53,133 nt of DNA from an uncultured Clostridia bacterium (GCA_944388075.1 CALXHI010000004.1:1-53133), one strand, 5' to 3'. Counted from the stretch's first letter, positions 16,229 through 24,836 are shown. Notes: a model not told the origin generated them from the sequence alone. Numbers and translations: made by a program.

Positions 16229-16643
16229 CTATGCCAAAACTTTATGTGGCGCATTTCCGTCTTTCCCTATGCGGTTTTGTTTGTGCTTCCGGTGTATATT
16301 CTCGACGAAAGGCAGAGGCAGCCTCTTTGGGACTGCCTCTGCTTGATGTGTCTTATCACGGAAGTATTCCACCAGCGGCAACCCTGTCTGTGCCACACGC
16401 CTCCTTAACCCCGGCGGTTCGTCCGTCTGTCCGAATACCAATTCAGCACCGTTTTGCCGACACCTGCACCGCCAAACAAGCCAATCTTACCACCCTTCAC
16501 GCCGTTCTCGAACTCGACCATTCCCCGTACATGACCTTTCCAAATCCGTATACATTGACGCTACCGTCATTGAAGGCAATAATACTTCAGGATTCACTGA
16601 CTTGCATTTTCGCTTCAAAGTCGGTGATTCCGCTTTTCAGAGC
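16229..16643 (-). pseudogene. Decayed chimera of F-type ATP synthase alpha (atpA) and beta (atpD)
   Basis: Reading down the minus strand, 16643 to about 16530 gives ITDFEAKMQVSES, a stop, then FNDGSVNVYGFGKVMYGE, which matches the N-terminal barrel of ATP synthase alpha. After a frame change comes [20 protein letters not shown] and VGKTVL: an alpha-type VEF-NGV joined to the beta-subunit Walker A. After a further frame change comes [20 protein letters not shown] and PLVEYFRDK, again beta, but about 40 residues of normal beta sequence are missing before it. The rest degrades. No product is possible. Similarity is by recognition only and was not searched. Confidence 0.75.
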
Positions 16644-16767
16644 CCGGCTTAAAACATACTACGCTCAAATCGAAAATGACGGTGGCGCGATTTCCTCCAA
16701 GCTGAACAAGCGGCTTTTCAACTTTTTTCGCCATGGTCAATGCCATGACATTTTTTTCTGTACAAAT

Positions 16768-16807
16768 AAAACGCCGCAGAACTGACCCTTGCAGTCCCAC
16801 GGCGTTT
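16768..16807 (-). terminator. Terminator after htrA
   Basis: Inverted repeat AAAACGCCG (16768-16776) with CGGCGTTT (16800-16807); on the minus strand it ends in TTTTATTT. It lies 19 bases after the htrA stop. Confidence 0.7.
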
Positions 16808-16825
16808 CCGCTTTTCTTTCACACA

Positions 16826-18106
16826 TCAACCAAACGGAGAATAGTCCCACCACGGGAAATTATTCCCCGAATCATCCTGCTGCTGTTGCTGAGAATCATC
16901 GGTCGTCTGTTTGTTTTCCTCGAGCGTCACCTCGATGGTCATCGTATCGCCGGAACGGTATACATCCAATTTCAGCGTTGCACCGACCTCACTGGTCTGC
17001 ACCTTCATGACAAGCTGTGAGCTGGATGTAATCGCCTCACCATTCACAGCCGTTACGATATCATTGACCTGCAATCCGGCTTTTGCTGCGGGGGAATCCT
17101 CTGTCACCGCCTTGATGATTGCACCCTCCGGCAGACCATAACCCGTCAGCTCCGACGATACATCCGTCACTGAGATGCCCAGATACGGCTTCACCACATA
17201 GCCATTCTCGATAATACTTTCGACCAGCGTCATGGCATGGTCAATCGGAATCGCAAAACCGATATTGTCGATCGATGCCTCAGAACTGGAATTGCTCGAG
17301 TATTTTGCATTCGTAATGCCAACGACTTCGCCCTTCATGTTGAACAGCGCACCGCCCGAGTTACCCGAGTTGATGGCACAGTCTGTCTGGATCAGGTTCA
17401 TCGTTCCGGTTGTAAATGTCACCTCTCGATCAAGGGCACTCACAACGCCCTTCGTCAACGAAAATGTCAGCTCACCAAGCGGGTTGCCGATCGCAATGAC
17501 CTCTTCACCAACCATCAAGTCATCGGAACTGCCCAGTGTGACCGGCTGCAAGTTCTCCGCTTCAATCTGCAATACCGCAATATCATTGCTCTTGTCGCCA
17601 CCGACCAGCTTCGCCTCGTAGGTCGTACCATCATAAGCCGTGACCGAGATTTTCGACGCATCTTCGATAACATGATAGTTCGTCAAGATATAGCCGTCCG
17701 TATTCAGGATAAAGCCGGAACCGGACGCTGCCGCCATCGTCTGGTAGCCAAAGTAATTCGTTTCAATCTCCGTCTGGATACCAACGGTCGAGTTGACATT
17801 TGCTGCATAGACTTCGGCTGCCGTCATCAGCTCGCCATCGTCCCGCACCACCGTCTGTACCGGTGCTTTGGATTCCTCTTGACCGGTCGAGGTTTCCGCA
17901 TTCGAGTTTCCGGTGTTTTCGGCAGTGCTGCTCTGTTCCTTCGTATCCAGTGCGTGCATACCGGCCACCGTACCCAGTGCGCCAATGCCACCGCCCATCA
18001 GGGCACAGCACAACGCAATCGCAATCAGCTTGCCATTACCATTCGATTTCGGTGTTTGTTCCGTACCGGGTTCAATCTCCCATTGCTCTTGATTTTGCAT
18101 TTTCAT
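16826..18106 (-). CDS. htrA: HtrA/DegP-like membrane-anchored serine protease with PDZ domain
   Basis: 426 residues. A short cytoplasmic head is followed by one membrane segment (LIAIALCCALMGGGIGALG), an extracellular linker, the S1C protease domain and a PDZ domain (about 310-400). The triad is His in LTNYHVIEDA, Asp in SNDIAVLQIE and Ser in INSGNSGGALFN. The tail is rich in Gln and Asp and ends in aromatic residues. It degrades or refolds damaged proteins outside the membrane. AAAGGAGCG precedes the ATG; a second ATG two codons later is also possible. It is a single gene with its own terminator. Confidence 0.95.
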   Translation of the reverse strand: MKMQNQEQWEIEPGTEQTPKSNGNGKLIAIALCCALMGGGIGALGTVAGMHALDTKEQSSTAENTGNSNAETSTGQEESKAPVQTVVRDDGELMTAAEVYAANVNSTVGIQTEIETNYFGYQTMAAASGSGFILNTDGYILTNYHVIEDASKISVTAYDGTTYEAKLVGGDKSNDIAVLQIEAENLQPVTLGSSDDLMVGEEVIAIGNPLGELTFSLTKGVVSALDREVTFTTGTMNLIQTDCAINSGNSGGALFNMKGEVVGITNAKYSSNSSSEASIDNIGFAIPIDHAMTLVESIIENGYVVKPYLGISVTDVSSELTGYGLPEGAIIKAVTEDSPAAKAGLQVNDIVTAVNGEAITSSSQLVMKVQTSEVGATLKLDVYRSGDTMTIEVTLEENKQTTDDSQQQQQDDSGNNFPWWDYSPFG

Positions 18107-18238
18107 TCGCTCCTTTTATATTGTGGATCAGGTCCTTCCCGTTCCGTTGTACCCATTCTACCACCCGATTATGTCTGTCATGTATGGAAATTGGGAAAAA
18201 TATGTGGGAAATTTTTCACAATATCAGCATAAACAACA

Positions 18239-18264
18239 AATCCGGAACATTACTGTTCCGGATT
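18239..18264 (-). terminator. Terminator of the tRNA cluster
   Basis: AATCCGGAAC and GTTCCGGATT form a 10-bp stem with a 6-base loop, followed on the minus strand by TGTTGTTT. It lies 35 bases after the tRNA-Gly CCA end. Confidence 0.8.
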
Positions 18265-18298
18265 GCTTTCACGACGAGAATACTTCCCCGCCGAGATA

Positions 18299-18374
18299 TG
18301 GAGCGGATTACGAGGCTCGAACTCGCTACCTCCACCTTGGCAAGGTGGCGCTCTACCAGATGAGCTAAATCCGC
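18299..18374 (-). tRNA. tRNA-Gly (GCC)
   Basis: Full cloverleaf: acceptor GCGGATT pairs with AATCCGC, the anticodon loop reads TTGCCAA, and the T-arm contains GTTCGAG. The 3' CCA is encoded (18299-18301). It is the last tRNA of the cluster. Confidence 0.95.
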
Positions 18375-18379
18375 ATTGA

Positions 18380-18452
18380 TGCCTCCGATCGGAATCGAAC
18401 CAACGACACGGGGATTTTCAGTCCCCTGCTCTACCAACTGAGCTACAGAGGC
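18380..18452 (-). tRNA. tRNA-Phe (GAA)
   Basis: Acceptor GCCTCTG pairs with CGGAGGC, the anticodon loop contains CTGAAAA, and the T-arm contains GTTCGATTC. CCA is not encoded (the following bases read TCA), so it must be added after transcription. Confidence 0.95.
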
Positions 18453-18460
18453 ATTTAGAA

Positions 18461-18537
18461 TGGCGACCTGGATGGGACTCGAACCCACGACCTCCGCCGT
18501 GACAGGGCGGCGTTCTAACCAACTGAACTACCAGGCC
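18461..18537 (-). tRNA. tRNA-Asp (GTC)
   Basis: Acceptor GGCCTGG, anticodon loop CTGTCAC, T-arm GTTCGAG and an encoded CCA (18461-18463). First tRNA of the cluster. Confidence 0.95.
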
Positions 18538-18587
18538 ATTCACCGTCTTGCCCTCGGAAGTTTTCGTTTTCCCCGGGCGACTTGTTT

Positions 18588-18616
18588 ATTATACACCATT
18601 CCTCGGCAAATGTCAA
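18588..18616 (-). promoter_or_regulatory. Perfect consensus promoter for the tRNA cluster
   Basis: TTGACA (18611-18616) and TATAAT (18588-18593) are separated by exactly 17 bases, about 50 bases before tRNA-Asp. Both boxes match consensus fully, as expected for stable RNA genes. Confidence 0.92.
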
Positions 18617-18695
18617 GCCCATTTTTGAAATTTGTCAAGTTTTGTAAAAGCTTTGCGTTCCATGGATTTATATCCGCAACATTTTGTGCATATTG

Positions 18696-20744
18696 TCAAT
18701 TCAAGCCGTTTTCACCATTCTTTGCAAACATCTCCAGAATCGCAAGTCGCAGTGCCGCACAATCCGACGACCGCAAATCCGGATCCTGTTCCAACAATTG
18801 TCCTGCCGCCGCCTGCGTTTCTTTCACCAGTGGCATATCATTGCAAAGTGCTGCCTGCATCATCGGCGGCATACCATGCTGTGCCGAGCCGAAAAAGTCA
18901 CCCGGTCCTCTGCGCTTGAGGTCTGCCTCGGCAATTTCAAAGCCATTGGTTGTACGGCAAAGCTCTCGCAAACGGTCTTTTGATTCTTCATTCGTACTGT
19001 CGGTGACGAGAATGCAATGGCTCTGCTGTGTCCCTCTGCCAACACGCCCCCGCAATTGATGCAGCTGTGCCATGCCAAATCGTTCGGCATTCTCAATCAG
19101 GATGATGGTTGCATTCGGCACATCTACACCGACCTCAACGACTGTTGTACACACCAAAACATCAATCTCATGTGCCTTCATTTGGCGCATGATCCGCTCT
19201 TTCTCCTGCGGCTTCATACGGCCGTGCAGCAGTCCGACTCGATATGCCGCAAACGCACCGGTTTGCAGTTCTTTCGCATATTGCTCCGCTGCCTGCACCA
19301 GCTCCATCTGCTCGGACTCTTCAATCATCGCACAGACGATGTATGCCTGCTCCCCTGCGTCCAGATGCTGTCGAAGAAAGCCATAGGCATCTTCCCGCTT
19401 GCGTCCGGTCACCGCATAGGTGCGAATCGGCAGACGTCCTTTCGGTGCTTCGTCCAGCACGGTAATATCCAAATCGCCATAGAGAATTAATGCCAAAGTG
19501 CGGGGAATCGGCGTTGCCGACATGACCAGCTTATGCGGATGACCGCCCTTTTCGGCTAGTGCCCTGCGCTGAGCAACACCGAACCGATGCTGTTCATCGG
19601 TAATCACCAGACCGAGCCTTGCAAAGACGGTATCCTTTTGAATGACAGCGTGTGTGCCGACAATCACCATCGCACTGCCGTCTGCGATTTGACTGCGGAT
19701 TTGACGCTTTTCCTTGGCAGTCAGCGAACCGTTCAGCAGTACCGGCTGAATCCCGATGGACTGTAAAAATGCGGTCAGCGTATGGAAATGCTGCTGTGCA
19801 AGAATTTCGGTCGGTGCCATCAGCACGCTCTGACAGCCGTTGCGTACCGCATACACAATCGCCGCTGCCGCTACCACCGTCTTACCGCTGCCGACATCGC
19901 CTTGCAGCAAACGATTCATCGGCACTGCACCACATAAATCCTTCTCGATATCGGCAATCGCACGCTGCTGTGCACCGGTCAGAGCAAAGGGCAATGCCGC
20001 AATAAAATCGTCCAGCGATACATTCGGCTGCATCGCATATGCCGTCTTAACCTGCATCCGAGCGCGCAGCATGGTTGTGCCGACCTGATATTTCAACAGT
20101 TCCTCGAACGCAAGCCGCCGTCTGGCACGCTGCATGTCCGCTTGTGATTTCGGGAAATGTATCTGCCGCATTGCCTCGCAAAGTGTCATGAGATCGTACT
20201 GTTCCATCACCCATGGCGGCAATGTTTCCATCGAATCCTCCAGCAGCTGTAATGCTGATCGCACATTCGTTCGCATCATCGCAGAAGTCAAACCGGTGGT
20301 CTGTGGGTAAATCGGCAACAGCAGCACAGCTCTCCCATCATCTGCCTGCACCTGCGGCGACGACATCTCCTTGCGCAGCATGCCGCCCGTGACCTTACCG
20401 TAAACATAGTACCGCTGCCCGACCTGCATACTGCGATAGGTGTAGGGCGTATTGAAAAAGGTCAACACCAATGCCTGCTCGTCATCACAGAGGACAACCT
20501 TATATAAGGTCAAACCGCCTCGAATGCGCTGTTCGGGCAGCTTTTCGACCACTTCGCCGTAAATCGCACACGGCTCACCGATTGGCGCATCGGCAATGCA
20601 TACCGTCTGAGTAAAGTCGAGATAGGTACGTGGCATATGGTTCAGCAAATCCCATGCCGTATCGATGCCCATTTTATGATAGTGTGCCGCACGCTTTTCT
20701 CCGACGCCCGGCAGCAAATCTATCTTGTTGTAAAGTGTTGTCAT
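18696..20744 (-). CDS. recG: ATP-dependent DNA helicase RecG
   Basis: 682 residues, normal RecG length. The N-terminal wedge/OB domain begins LLPGVGEKRAAHYHKMG. Helicase motifs follow: Walker A LLQGDVGSGKTVVAA, motif Ia VLMAPTEILAQQHF, DEQH box in ITDEQHRFGV, motif III MSATPIPRTLA, and the C-terminal motifs TTVVEVGVDVPNA and QLRGRVGRG. It remodels stalled replication forks and Holliday junctions. Its start overlaps the mnmA stop (ATGA), so the two are translationally coupled. Confidence 0.96.
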   Translation of the reverse strand: MTTLYNKIDLLPGVGEKRAAHYHKMGIDTAWDLLNHMPRTYLDFTQTVCIADAPIGEPCAIYGEVVEKLPEQRIRGGLTLYKVVLCDDEQALVLTFFNTPYTYRSMQVGQRYYVYGKVTGGMLRKEMSSPQVQADDGRAVLLLPIYPQTTGLTSAMMRTNVRSALQLLEDSMETLPPWVMEQYDLMTLCEAMRQIHFPKSQADMQRARRRLAFEELLKYQVGTTMLRARMQVKTAYAMQPNVSLDDFIAALPFALTGAQQRAIADIEKDLCGAVPMNRLLQGDVGSGKTVVAAAAIVYAVRNGCQSVLMAPTEILAQQHFHTLTAFLQSIGIQPVLLNGSLTAKEKRQIRSQIADGSAMVIVGTHAVIQKDTVFARLGLVITDEQHRFGVAQRRALAEKGGHPHKLVMSATPIPRTLALILYGDLDITVLDEAPKGRLPIRTYAVTGRKREDAYGFLRQHLDAGEQAYIVCAMIEESEQMELVQAAEQYAKELQTGAFAAYRVGLLHGRMKPQEKERIMRQMKAHEIDVLVCTTVVEVGVDVPNATIILIENAERFGMAQLHQLRGRVGRGTQQSHCILVTDSTNEESKDRLRELCRTTNGFEIAEADLKRRGPGDFFGSAQHGMPPMMQAALCNDMPLVKETQAAAGQLLEQDPDLRSSDCAALRLAILEMFAKNGENGLN

Positions 20745-21760
20745 ACTGCTCCTGCCTCCAGAATGCCGCCGCCCAAGACCCTGTCGCCATCATACAGCAC
20801 AGCCGATTGTCCCGGCGTTACGGCTCGTTGCGGTATATCAAACGCCAACGCAGCTCGATTGCCCTCCAATTTCCGTACCGTCACCGGTGATTCGGATTTG
20901 CTGTACCGAATCTTCGCCATGGCGGTGAATGTTTCCGGCAAATCACAGAGCCAGCAGCATTCCCGTATTACGGCATTTCGGGCAAAGAGCGCATCAGATG
21001 CTCCGACCGTTACCGTATTCGCAGCAGCGTCCTTGGCGATGACGTAAATCGGCTTGCCGCAAGCAATCCCTAAGCCTTTCCGCTGTCCGATGGTATACCG
21101 CCATTGTCCGTCATGCGTACCGACTACCGTACCGTCCGGCATTTGAAATACCCCCGCCTTGGCGGTCATGCCATGCGCACGCTCCAGATATGCCGCATAA
21201 TCCCCATCGGGAAGAAAGCAAATATCCATGCTGTCCTTCGGGATTTTGGGGTACAATGCCTGCGCTTCGGCAAGGGCAATGCTCTCGGTTTTCGTACTGT
21301 CACCCAAAGGAAACAGCGTCATCTGCCGCTGTGCTTCGGTCAAGCGGTAGAGCATATAGCTTTGGTCTTTGTCCCGATCGGCAGCGCGATAGAGCTGTCC
21401 GTCTTTCATGCGTGCATAATGTCCCGTAGCGATGGCATCATATCCGAGAGCCTGCATGGTTTCATACAGCACAGCAAATTTCACGGTCGGGTTGCAAAGA
21501 ATACAGGGATTCGGCGTTTCCCCTGCCGCATAGCGTGCTGCAAAATCCGACTGCACAATCGCCGCAAAGCGTTCCCGACAGTCAATGACACGATGGGAAA
21601 TCCCCAAACCTTCCGCAAGTGCTGCCGCCTTTTCCACTTCCGCTGCGCCGATTTCATGCATAACCAAGGTCACGCCGCAAACCGTATGGCCTTCCCCTTG
21701 CAATCGATAGGCTGCAACGGTCGAATCCACACCGCCGCTCATGCCAAGCAATATCTTCAT
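20741..21760 (-). CDS. mnmA: tRNA-specific 2-thiouridylase MnmA
   Basis: 339 residues from the ATG at 21760, preceded by GGAGGTG. It shows the ATP pyrophosphatase loop LLGMSGGVDSTVAAY, the first catalytic Cys in PNPCILCNPTVKF and the second in MDICFLPDGDY. It thiolates U34 of Lys, Glu and Gln tRNAs using sulfur relayed from a cysteine desulfurase. It is slightly shorter than most MnmA proteins (about 350-370) but has the C-terminal beta-barrel (GQSAVLYDGDRVLGGGIL). First gene of the mnmA-recG unit. Confidence 0.95.
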   Translation of the reverse strand: MKILLGMSGGVDSTVAAYRLQGEGHTVCGVTLVMHEIGAAEVEKAAALAEGLGISHRVIDCRERFAAIVQSDFAARYAAGETPNPCILCNPTVKFAVLYETMQALGYDAIATGHYARMKDGQLYRAADRDKDQSYMLYRLTEAQRQMTLFPLGDSTKTESIALAEAQALYPKIPKDSMDICFLPDGDYAAYLERAHGMTAKAGVFQMPDGTVVGTHDGQWRYTIGQRKGLGIACGKPIYVIAKDAAANTVTVGASDALFARNAVIRECCWLCDLPETFTAMAKIRYSKSESPVTVRKLEGNRAALAFDIPQRAVTPGQSAVLYDGDRVLGGGILEAGAV

Positions 21761-21787
21761 ATCGCACCTCCGATCGTTTTCTACAAT

Positions 21788-21816
21788 AGTATAACATGGA
21801 CCTTTGCCCTTGTCAA
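21788..21816 (-). promoter_or_regulatory. Sigma-A-type promoter for mnmA-recG
   Basis: TTGACA (21811-21816) and TATACT (21788-21793) are separated by 17 bases, with the mnmA ATG about 28 bases further on. Confidence 0.85.
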
Positions 21817-21899
21817 GCCGGAAACACACGCCTTTCCCGTTTTTATCACGATATTTCCCTGTATTTTTCCGAAAAATCCCCGAAATCCCCATAAAGCCC

Positions 21900-21928
21900 T
21901 TGACTTTTTCCCTATTTTATGGTATGCT
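21900..21928 (+). promoter_or_regulatory. Promoter for the decarboxylase beta-subunit operon
   Basis: TTGACT (21900-21905) and TATGCT (21923-21928) are separated by 17 bases, about 70 bases before the start codon. Confidence 0.7.
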
Positions 21929-21996
21929 GTTTTTGTTTTGATGTCGCAGTATGCGAACATAAAACATAATTTCAAACGTGAAAGGATGGTTTCCTC

Positions 21997-23112
21997 ATGC
22001 AAGAACTCATGGATCTTTTCAGCAACGTCTTTGAGCTCAACTGGCAAATGGTCGTCATGTGGATCATTGGCGGCATTCTCATCTACCTTGCCATCAAGAA
22101 AGACATGGAACCCACGCTCTTGCTCCCGATGGGCTTTGGCGCAATTCTCGTCAACCTGCCGTTCTCCGGCGCAATCACGCAGGGAAAAGAAGAAGGTGCG
22201 CTCAGCGTCCTCTATGAAGCCGGTATCGCCAACGAGCTGTTTCCGCTCATTCTCTTTATTGGTATCGGTGCAATGATCGACTTCGGTCCGCTGCTCTCAA
22301 ACCCCATTCTCATGCTCTTCGGTGCCGCTGCACAGTTTGGTATCTTCTTTACCCTCTGTCTGGCATCCATGTTCTTTGACATCACCGACGCTGCCGCTAT
22401 CTCCATTATCGGTGCAGCGGACGGTCCGACTGCGATTGTCGTTGCCAACAAGCTCAAATCCCAGTATATCGGTGCAATCATGGTCGCTGCCTATTCGTAT
22501 ATGGCACTCGTGCCGATGATTCAGCCGCCCGTCATCAAACTGCTGACCACCAAGAAGGAACGCCGTATCCGCATGGCATACACCCAGCGTCCCGTTTCCA
22601 AGACCACTCGCATTCTCTTTCCGATCATCATTACCATCCTTGCCGGTTTGATTGCACCTGCATCGGTTTCACTGATTGGTTTCCTGATGTTCGGCAACCT
22701 CATCCGTGAGTGCGGCGTCTTGAACAGCCTTTCCGAAACCGCTCAGAAAGTCCTCGCAAACCTCATTACCATCTTCCTCGGTATCACCGTTGCCAGCCAG
22801 ATGGTCGCTGAAAAATTCCTCGCAGCCGAAACTTTGCTGATTCTCGGTCTGGGTCTGTTCGCCTTCATCTTCGATACGGCAGGCGGCGTACTGTTTGCAA
22901 AGTTCCTCAATCTCTTCCTCAAGGAAAAAATCAACCCCGTTATCGGTGCAGCCGGTATTTCCGCTTTCCCGATGGCAGGCCGTGTTGCACATAAGATCGT
23001 CCAGAAGGAAGACCCCACCAACTTCGTCCTCATGCAGGCAACCGGTGTCAACGTTTCCGGTCAGATCGCTTCCGTTATCGCCGGTGGTCTGATTCTCAAC
23101 TTCTTCTTGTGA
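21997..23112 (+). CDS. Sodium-pumping decarboxylase, beta subunit (OadB/GcdB/MmdB family)
   Basis: 371 residues, almost all in membrane helices. It contains the conserved ISIIGAADGPTAIVV segment that carries the sodium-coupling Asp, plus IGIGAMIDFGPLL and the C-terminal AAGISAFPMAGR. In the complex this subunit decarboxylates carboxybiotin and exports Na+. It is a little shorter at the N-terminus than some family members. GAAAGGA lies upstream of the ATG. A short gamma-like subunit follows, but there are no alpha or biotin-carrier genes here, so the substrate (oxaloacetate, methylmalonyl-CoA or glutaconyl-CoA) cannot be told. Confidence 0.92.
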   Translation: MQELMDLFSNVFELNWQMVVMWIIGGILIYLAIKKDMEPTLLLPMGFGAILVNLPFSGAITQGKEEGALSVLYEAGIANELFPLILFIGIGAMIDFGPLLSNPILMLFGAAAQFGIFFTLCLASMFFDITDAAAISIIGAADGPTAIVVANKLKSQYIGAIMVAAYSYMALVPMIQPPVIKLLTTKKERRIRMAYTQRPVSKTTRILFPIIITILAGLIAPASVSLIGFLMFGNLIRECGVLNSLSETAQKVLANLITIFLGITVASQMVAEKFLAAETLLILGLGLFAFIFDTAGGVLFAKFLNLFLKEKINPVIGAAGISAFPMAGRVAHKIVQKEDPTNFVLMQATGVNVSGQIASVIAGGLILNFFL

Positions 23113-23127
23113 TAAGGAGGGATTCTC

Positions 23128-23286
23128 ATGCTTTCTGCATTTGCTGCTTTTGATCCGTACCAGTTCGTCGCAAACCTCAAGTACATGGGACTTGGTATGC
23201 TGGGCATCTTCATTGTCATTTGCGTTGTAATTCTCATCACATACTTCCTCAACAAGGTAACTAGCCCGAAGTCTGACGACAAATAA
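23128..23286 (+). CDS. Small single-span membrane protein, decarboxylase gamma (OadG)-like
   Basis: 52 residues: a short N-terminal head, one membrane helix (MGLGMLGIFIVICVVILITY) and a charged tail (NKVTSPKSDDK). AAGGAGGG lies 6 bases before the ATG and 2 bases after the beta-subunit stop. Size, topology and position fit the OadG/gamma subunit that holds the alpha and beta subunits together. Sequence alone is weak evidence; position makes the case. Confidence 0.65.
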   Translation: MLSAFAAFDPYQFVANLKYMGLGMLGIFIVICVVILITYFLNKVTSPKSDDK

Positions 23287-23294
23287 GCCTGCCT

Positions 23295-24047
23295 ATGCCT
23301 GATACACAACTGCATGATAACCGCCTCGAATCGAAACTGCCTGACACCGACGAATTGTCCGTTTCGGCAGATTCTGCACTCGATCCCGATTTCGTTCCCT
23401 TTGCGGTACTTGTTAAACGCAAACGTCGCATTCGTTTACTGATTGTGCTAACAGTACTCGCTGTCTTGATGACGGGATTCCTGATCATCAATGCACAATG
23501 CAATCTCTATGACCGCACCATGCGAAATCTCGATTTCGACTACCGCAGCGGCGAAACAATCAACGAAGAAACGATAACTGATACCGGTGATCGTGCTGCC
23601 ACATTGGCTGCGCAACTTGATGGAAAATCCATCCGCTGTGAAGCGGCTTGCTATACCTTCACGACAGACGGCTTTCTGCTCAATGGCGTGGAATGCGTTG
23701 ACATGCAATCTGCAAACGGCAGCAGTTCCTATACCGTTCGCACGGGTGTACAGGACTGGCTGTTTACCCACACCGAGCAGTACACAGAAATGCAGCCGGA
23801 TTTGCAGCTTTGCTTCTTTGCGGTTGCGGATACGCAGGACACCACAGCGATGCTGTACTCTGCCTATCAGACCGTAGTCGGATCGGATCACTTGACCTGT
23901 GAAGTTTGGCTGTGCAGTGAGATTGCGGCGCAAACCTACTATACCTGCTATCGCTATTATGACAGCACCCAGTTAGTCGGCGTACGCATCTTATGCAACA
24001 ATGATGACCTGATACGTGTCTATGACATCCAAAGCATCACGTACTAA
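23295..24047 (+). CDS. Single-pass membrane protein of unknown function
   Basis: 250 residues. An acidic cytoplasmic head (about 1-40) is followed by a basic stretch and one membrane helix (about 47-65, LLIVLTVLAVLMTGFLIIN), then an outside domain of about 180 residues with several Cys (ECVDM, CFFAV, CEVWLCS, CYRYY) that might pair. No family recognised. It starts 8 bases after the gamma-like gene with a poor ribosome site, so translation is probably coupled. Terminator follows. Confidence 0.75.
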   Translation: MPDTQLHDNRLESKLPDTDELSVSADSALDPDFVPFAVLVKRKRRIRLLIVLTVLAVLMTGFLIINAQCNLYDRTMRNLDFDYRSGETINEETITDTGDRAATLAAQLDGKSIRCEAACYTFTTDGFLLNGVECVDMQSANGSSSYTVRTGVQDWLFTHTEQYTEMQPDLQLCFFAVADTQDTTAMLYSAYQTVVGSDHLTCEVWLCSEIAAQTYYTCYRYYDSTQLVGVRILCNNDDLIRVYDIQSITY

Positions 24048-24050
24048 ATC

Positions 24051-24092
24051 AAAGGGCATTGGAATGAAACCTGCCATTCCAATGCCCTTTTC
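24051..24092 (+). terminator. Strong terminator after the decarboxylase operon
   Basis: 16-base perfect stem (24051-24066 with 24075-24090, AAAGGGCATTGGAATG and complement), 8-base loop, T run at the end. It can also serve the convergent kptA gene. Confidence 0.85.
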
Positions 24093-24115
24093 TATGTACA
24101 GCGTATGCGATGGAC

Positions 24116-24649
24116 TTATGTCTCTTCCAGATATTCTGCCGGCACAGCCTTTGTCAACCATACGCCGTTTTCCGAAATCCAAAATTGGTAGCCCTGCCGG
24201 AACATTTCTCCTGCACACACACGGAAAATGTAGGGCTGGCCATGCCTGCTGCCTACATTCATAGCCGTTTCCACATCCCTTGACAGATGCACATACAAAC
24301 GAGATTGTGGTTTTAGCCCTTCGGTTCGGATGGATGCTACGTATTTTTTCCCCGTGCCGTGATAGAGCATTTCGGGTGGCTCTGCCGTTTTCAGTTCCAC
24401 ATCTACCGGAATGGAATGCCCCTGATTGGCACGGATCTTTGTCCTATCTTCATTAAAGCTGTATCGCTGTTTGTGATCTGTTCTCACGATTTCTTCCAGC
24501 ATGGAGCGATCAAGCCGATACTTTCCGGTGGCATTGATACCGCTGATCAGTTCCGCTGCATCTGCCCAGCCATGCGCATCCAAAGTAATTCCGATTATCT
24601 CCGGCTTATGGCGAAGAATCCGACTGATGAATACACTTGTCTTTTTCAT
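24116..24649 (-). CDS. kptA: RNA 2'-phosphotransferase, KptA/Tpt1 family
   Basis: 177 residues. The N-terminal lobe begins SVFISRILRHKPEIIGI and holds the conserved LDAHGWADAAELI. The NAD-binding lobe shows LYHGTGKKYVASI, YVHLSRDVETAMNVGSRHG and the C-terminal NGVWLTKAVPAEYL. Tpt1 transfers a 2'-phosphate from RNA to NAD+, releasing ADP-ribose 1''-2''-cyclic phosphate. In eukaryotes this ends tRNA splicing; bacteria lack that pathway, so the role here is open. AAAGGAG precedes the ATG. It is a single gene with its own consensus promoter. Confidence 0.93.
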   Translation of the reverse strand: MKKTSVFISRILRHKPEIIGITLDAHGWADAAELISGINATGKYRLDRSMLEEIVRTDHKQRYSFNEDRTKIRANQGHSIPVDVELKTAEPPEMLYHGTGKKYVASIRTEGLKPQSRLYVHLSRDVETAMNVGSRHGQPYIFRVCAGEMFRQGYQFWISENGVWLTKAVPAEYLEET

Positions 24650-24676
24650 ATGCTCACACTCCTTTTCGGTATTTTG

Positions 24677-24705
24677 ATTATATCACATTCATTGCCGAAT
24701 GTCAA
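24677..24705 (-). promoter_or_regulatory. Consensus promoter for kptA
   Basis: TTGACA (24700-24705) and TATAAT (24677-24682) are separated by 17 bases, about 30 bases before the ATG. Confidence 0.88.
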
Positions 24706-24737
24706 GAATACAGCTTCTGTCATGCAGCCGAAAGCAT

Positions 24738-24766
24738 TTGACAAGTCCTTGAAGTTATGCTATACT
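24738..24766 (+). promoter_or_regulatory. Promoter for the moxR-DUF58 operon
   Basis: TTGACA (24738-24743) and TATACT (24761-24766) are separated by 17 bases. An untranslated leader of about 65 bases follows before the moxR start codon. Confidence 0.85.
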
Positions 24767-24836
24767 ATATATGAAAAGGCAACACCCTGCCAAGCCATTG
24801 GAAAACATTGCCAAATTACAGACGGGAGGCACATTT

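Noticed and set aside
16312..16342. Ten-base hairpin GCAGAGGCAG / CTGCCTCTGC.
   Set aside because: It has no T run and lies inside the ATP synthase relic; not a convincing terminator.
17237..18232. 331-residue plus-strand frame over htrA.
   Set aside because: Antisense to a complete HtrA protease with triad and PDZ; no independent support.
24775..24800. AAAAGGCAACACCCTGCCAAG, which partly resembles the MITE end.
   Set aside because: Only the first dozen bases match and there is no inverse end nearby, so I do not call a second copy.
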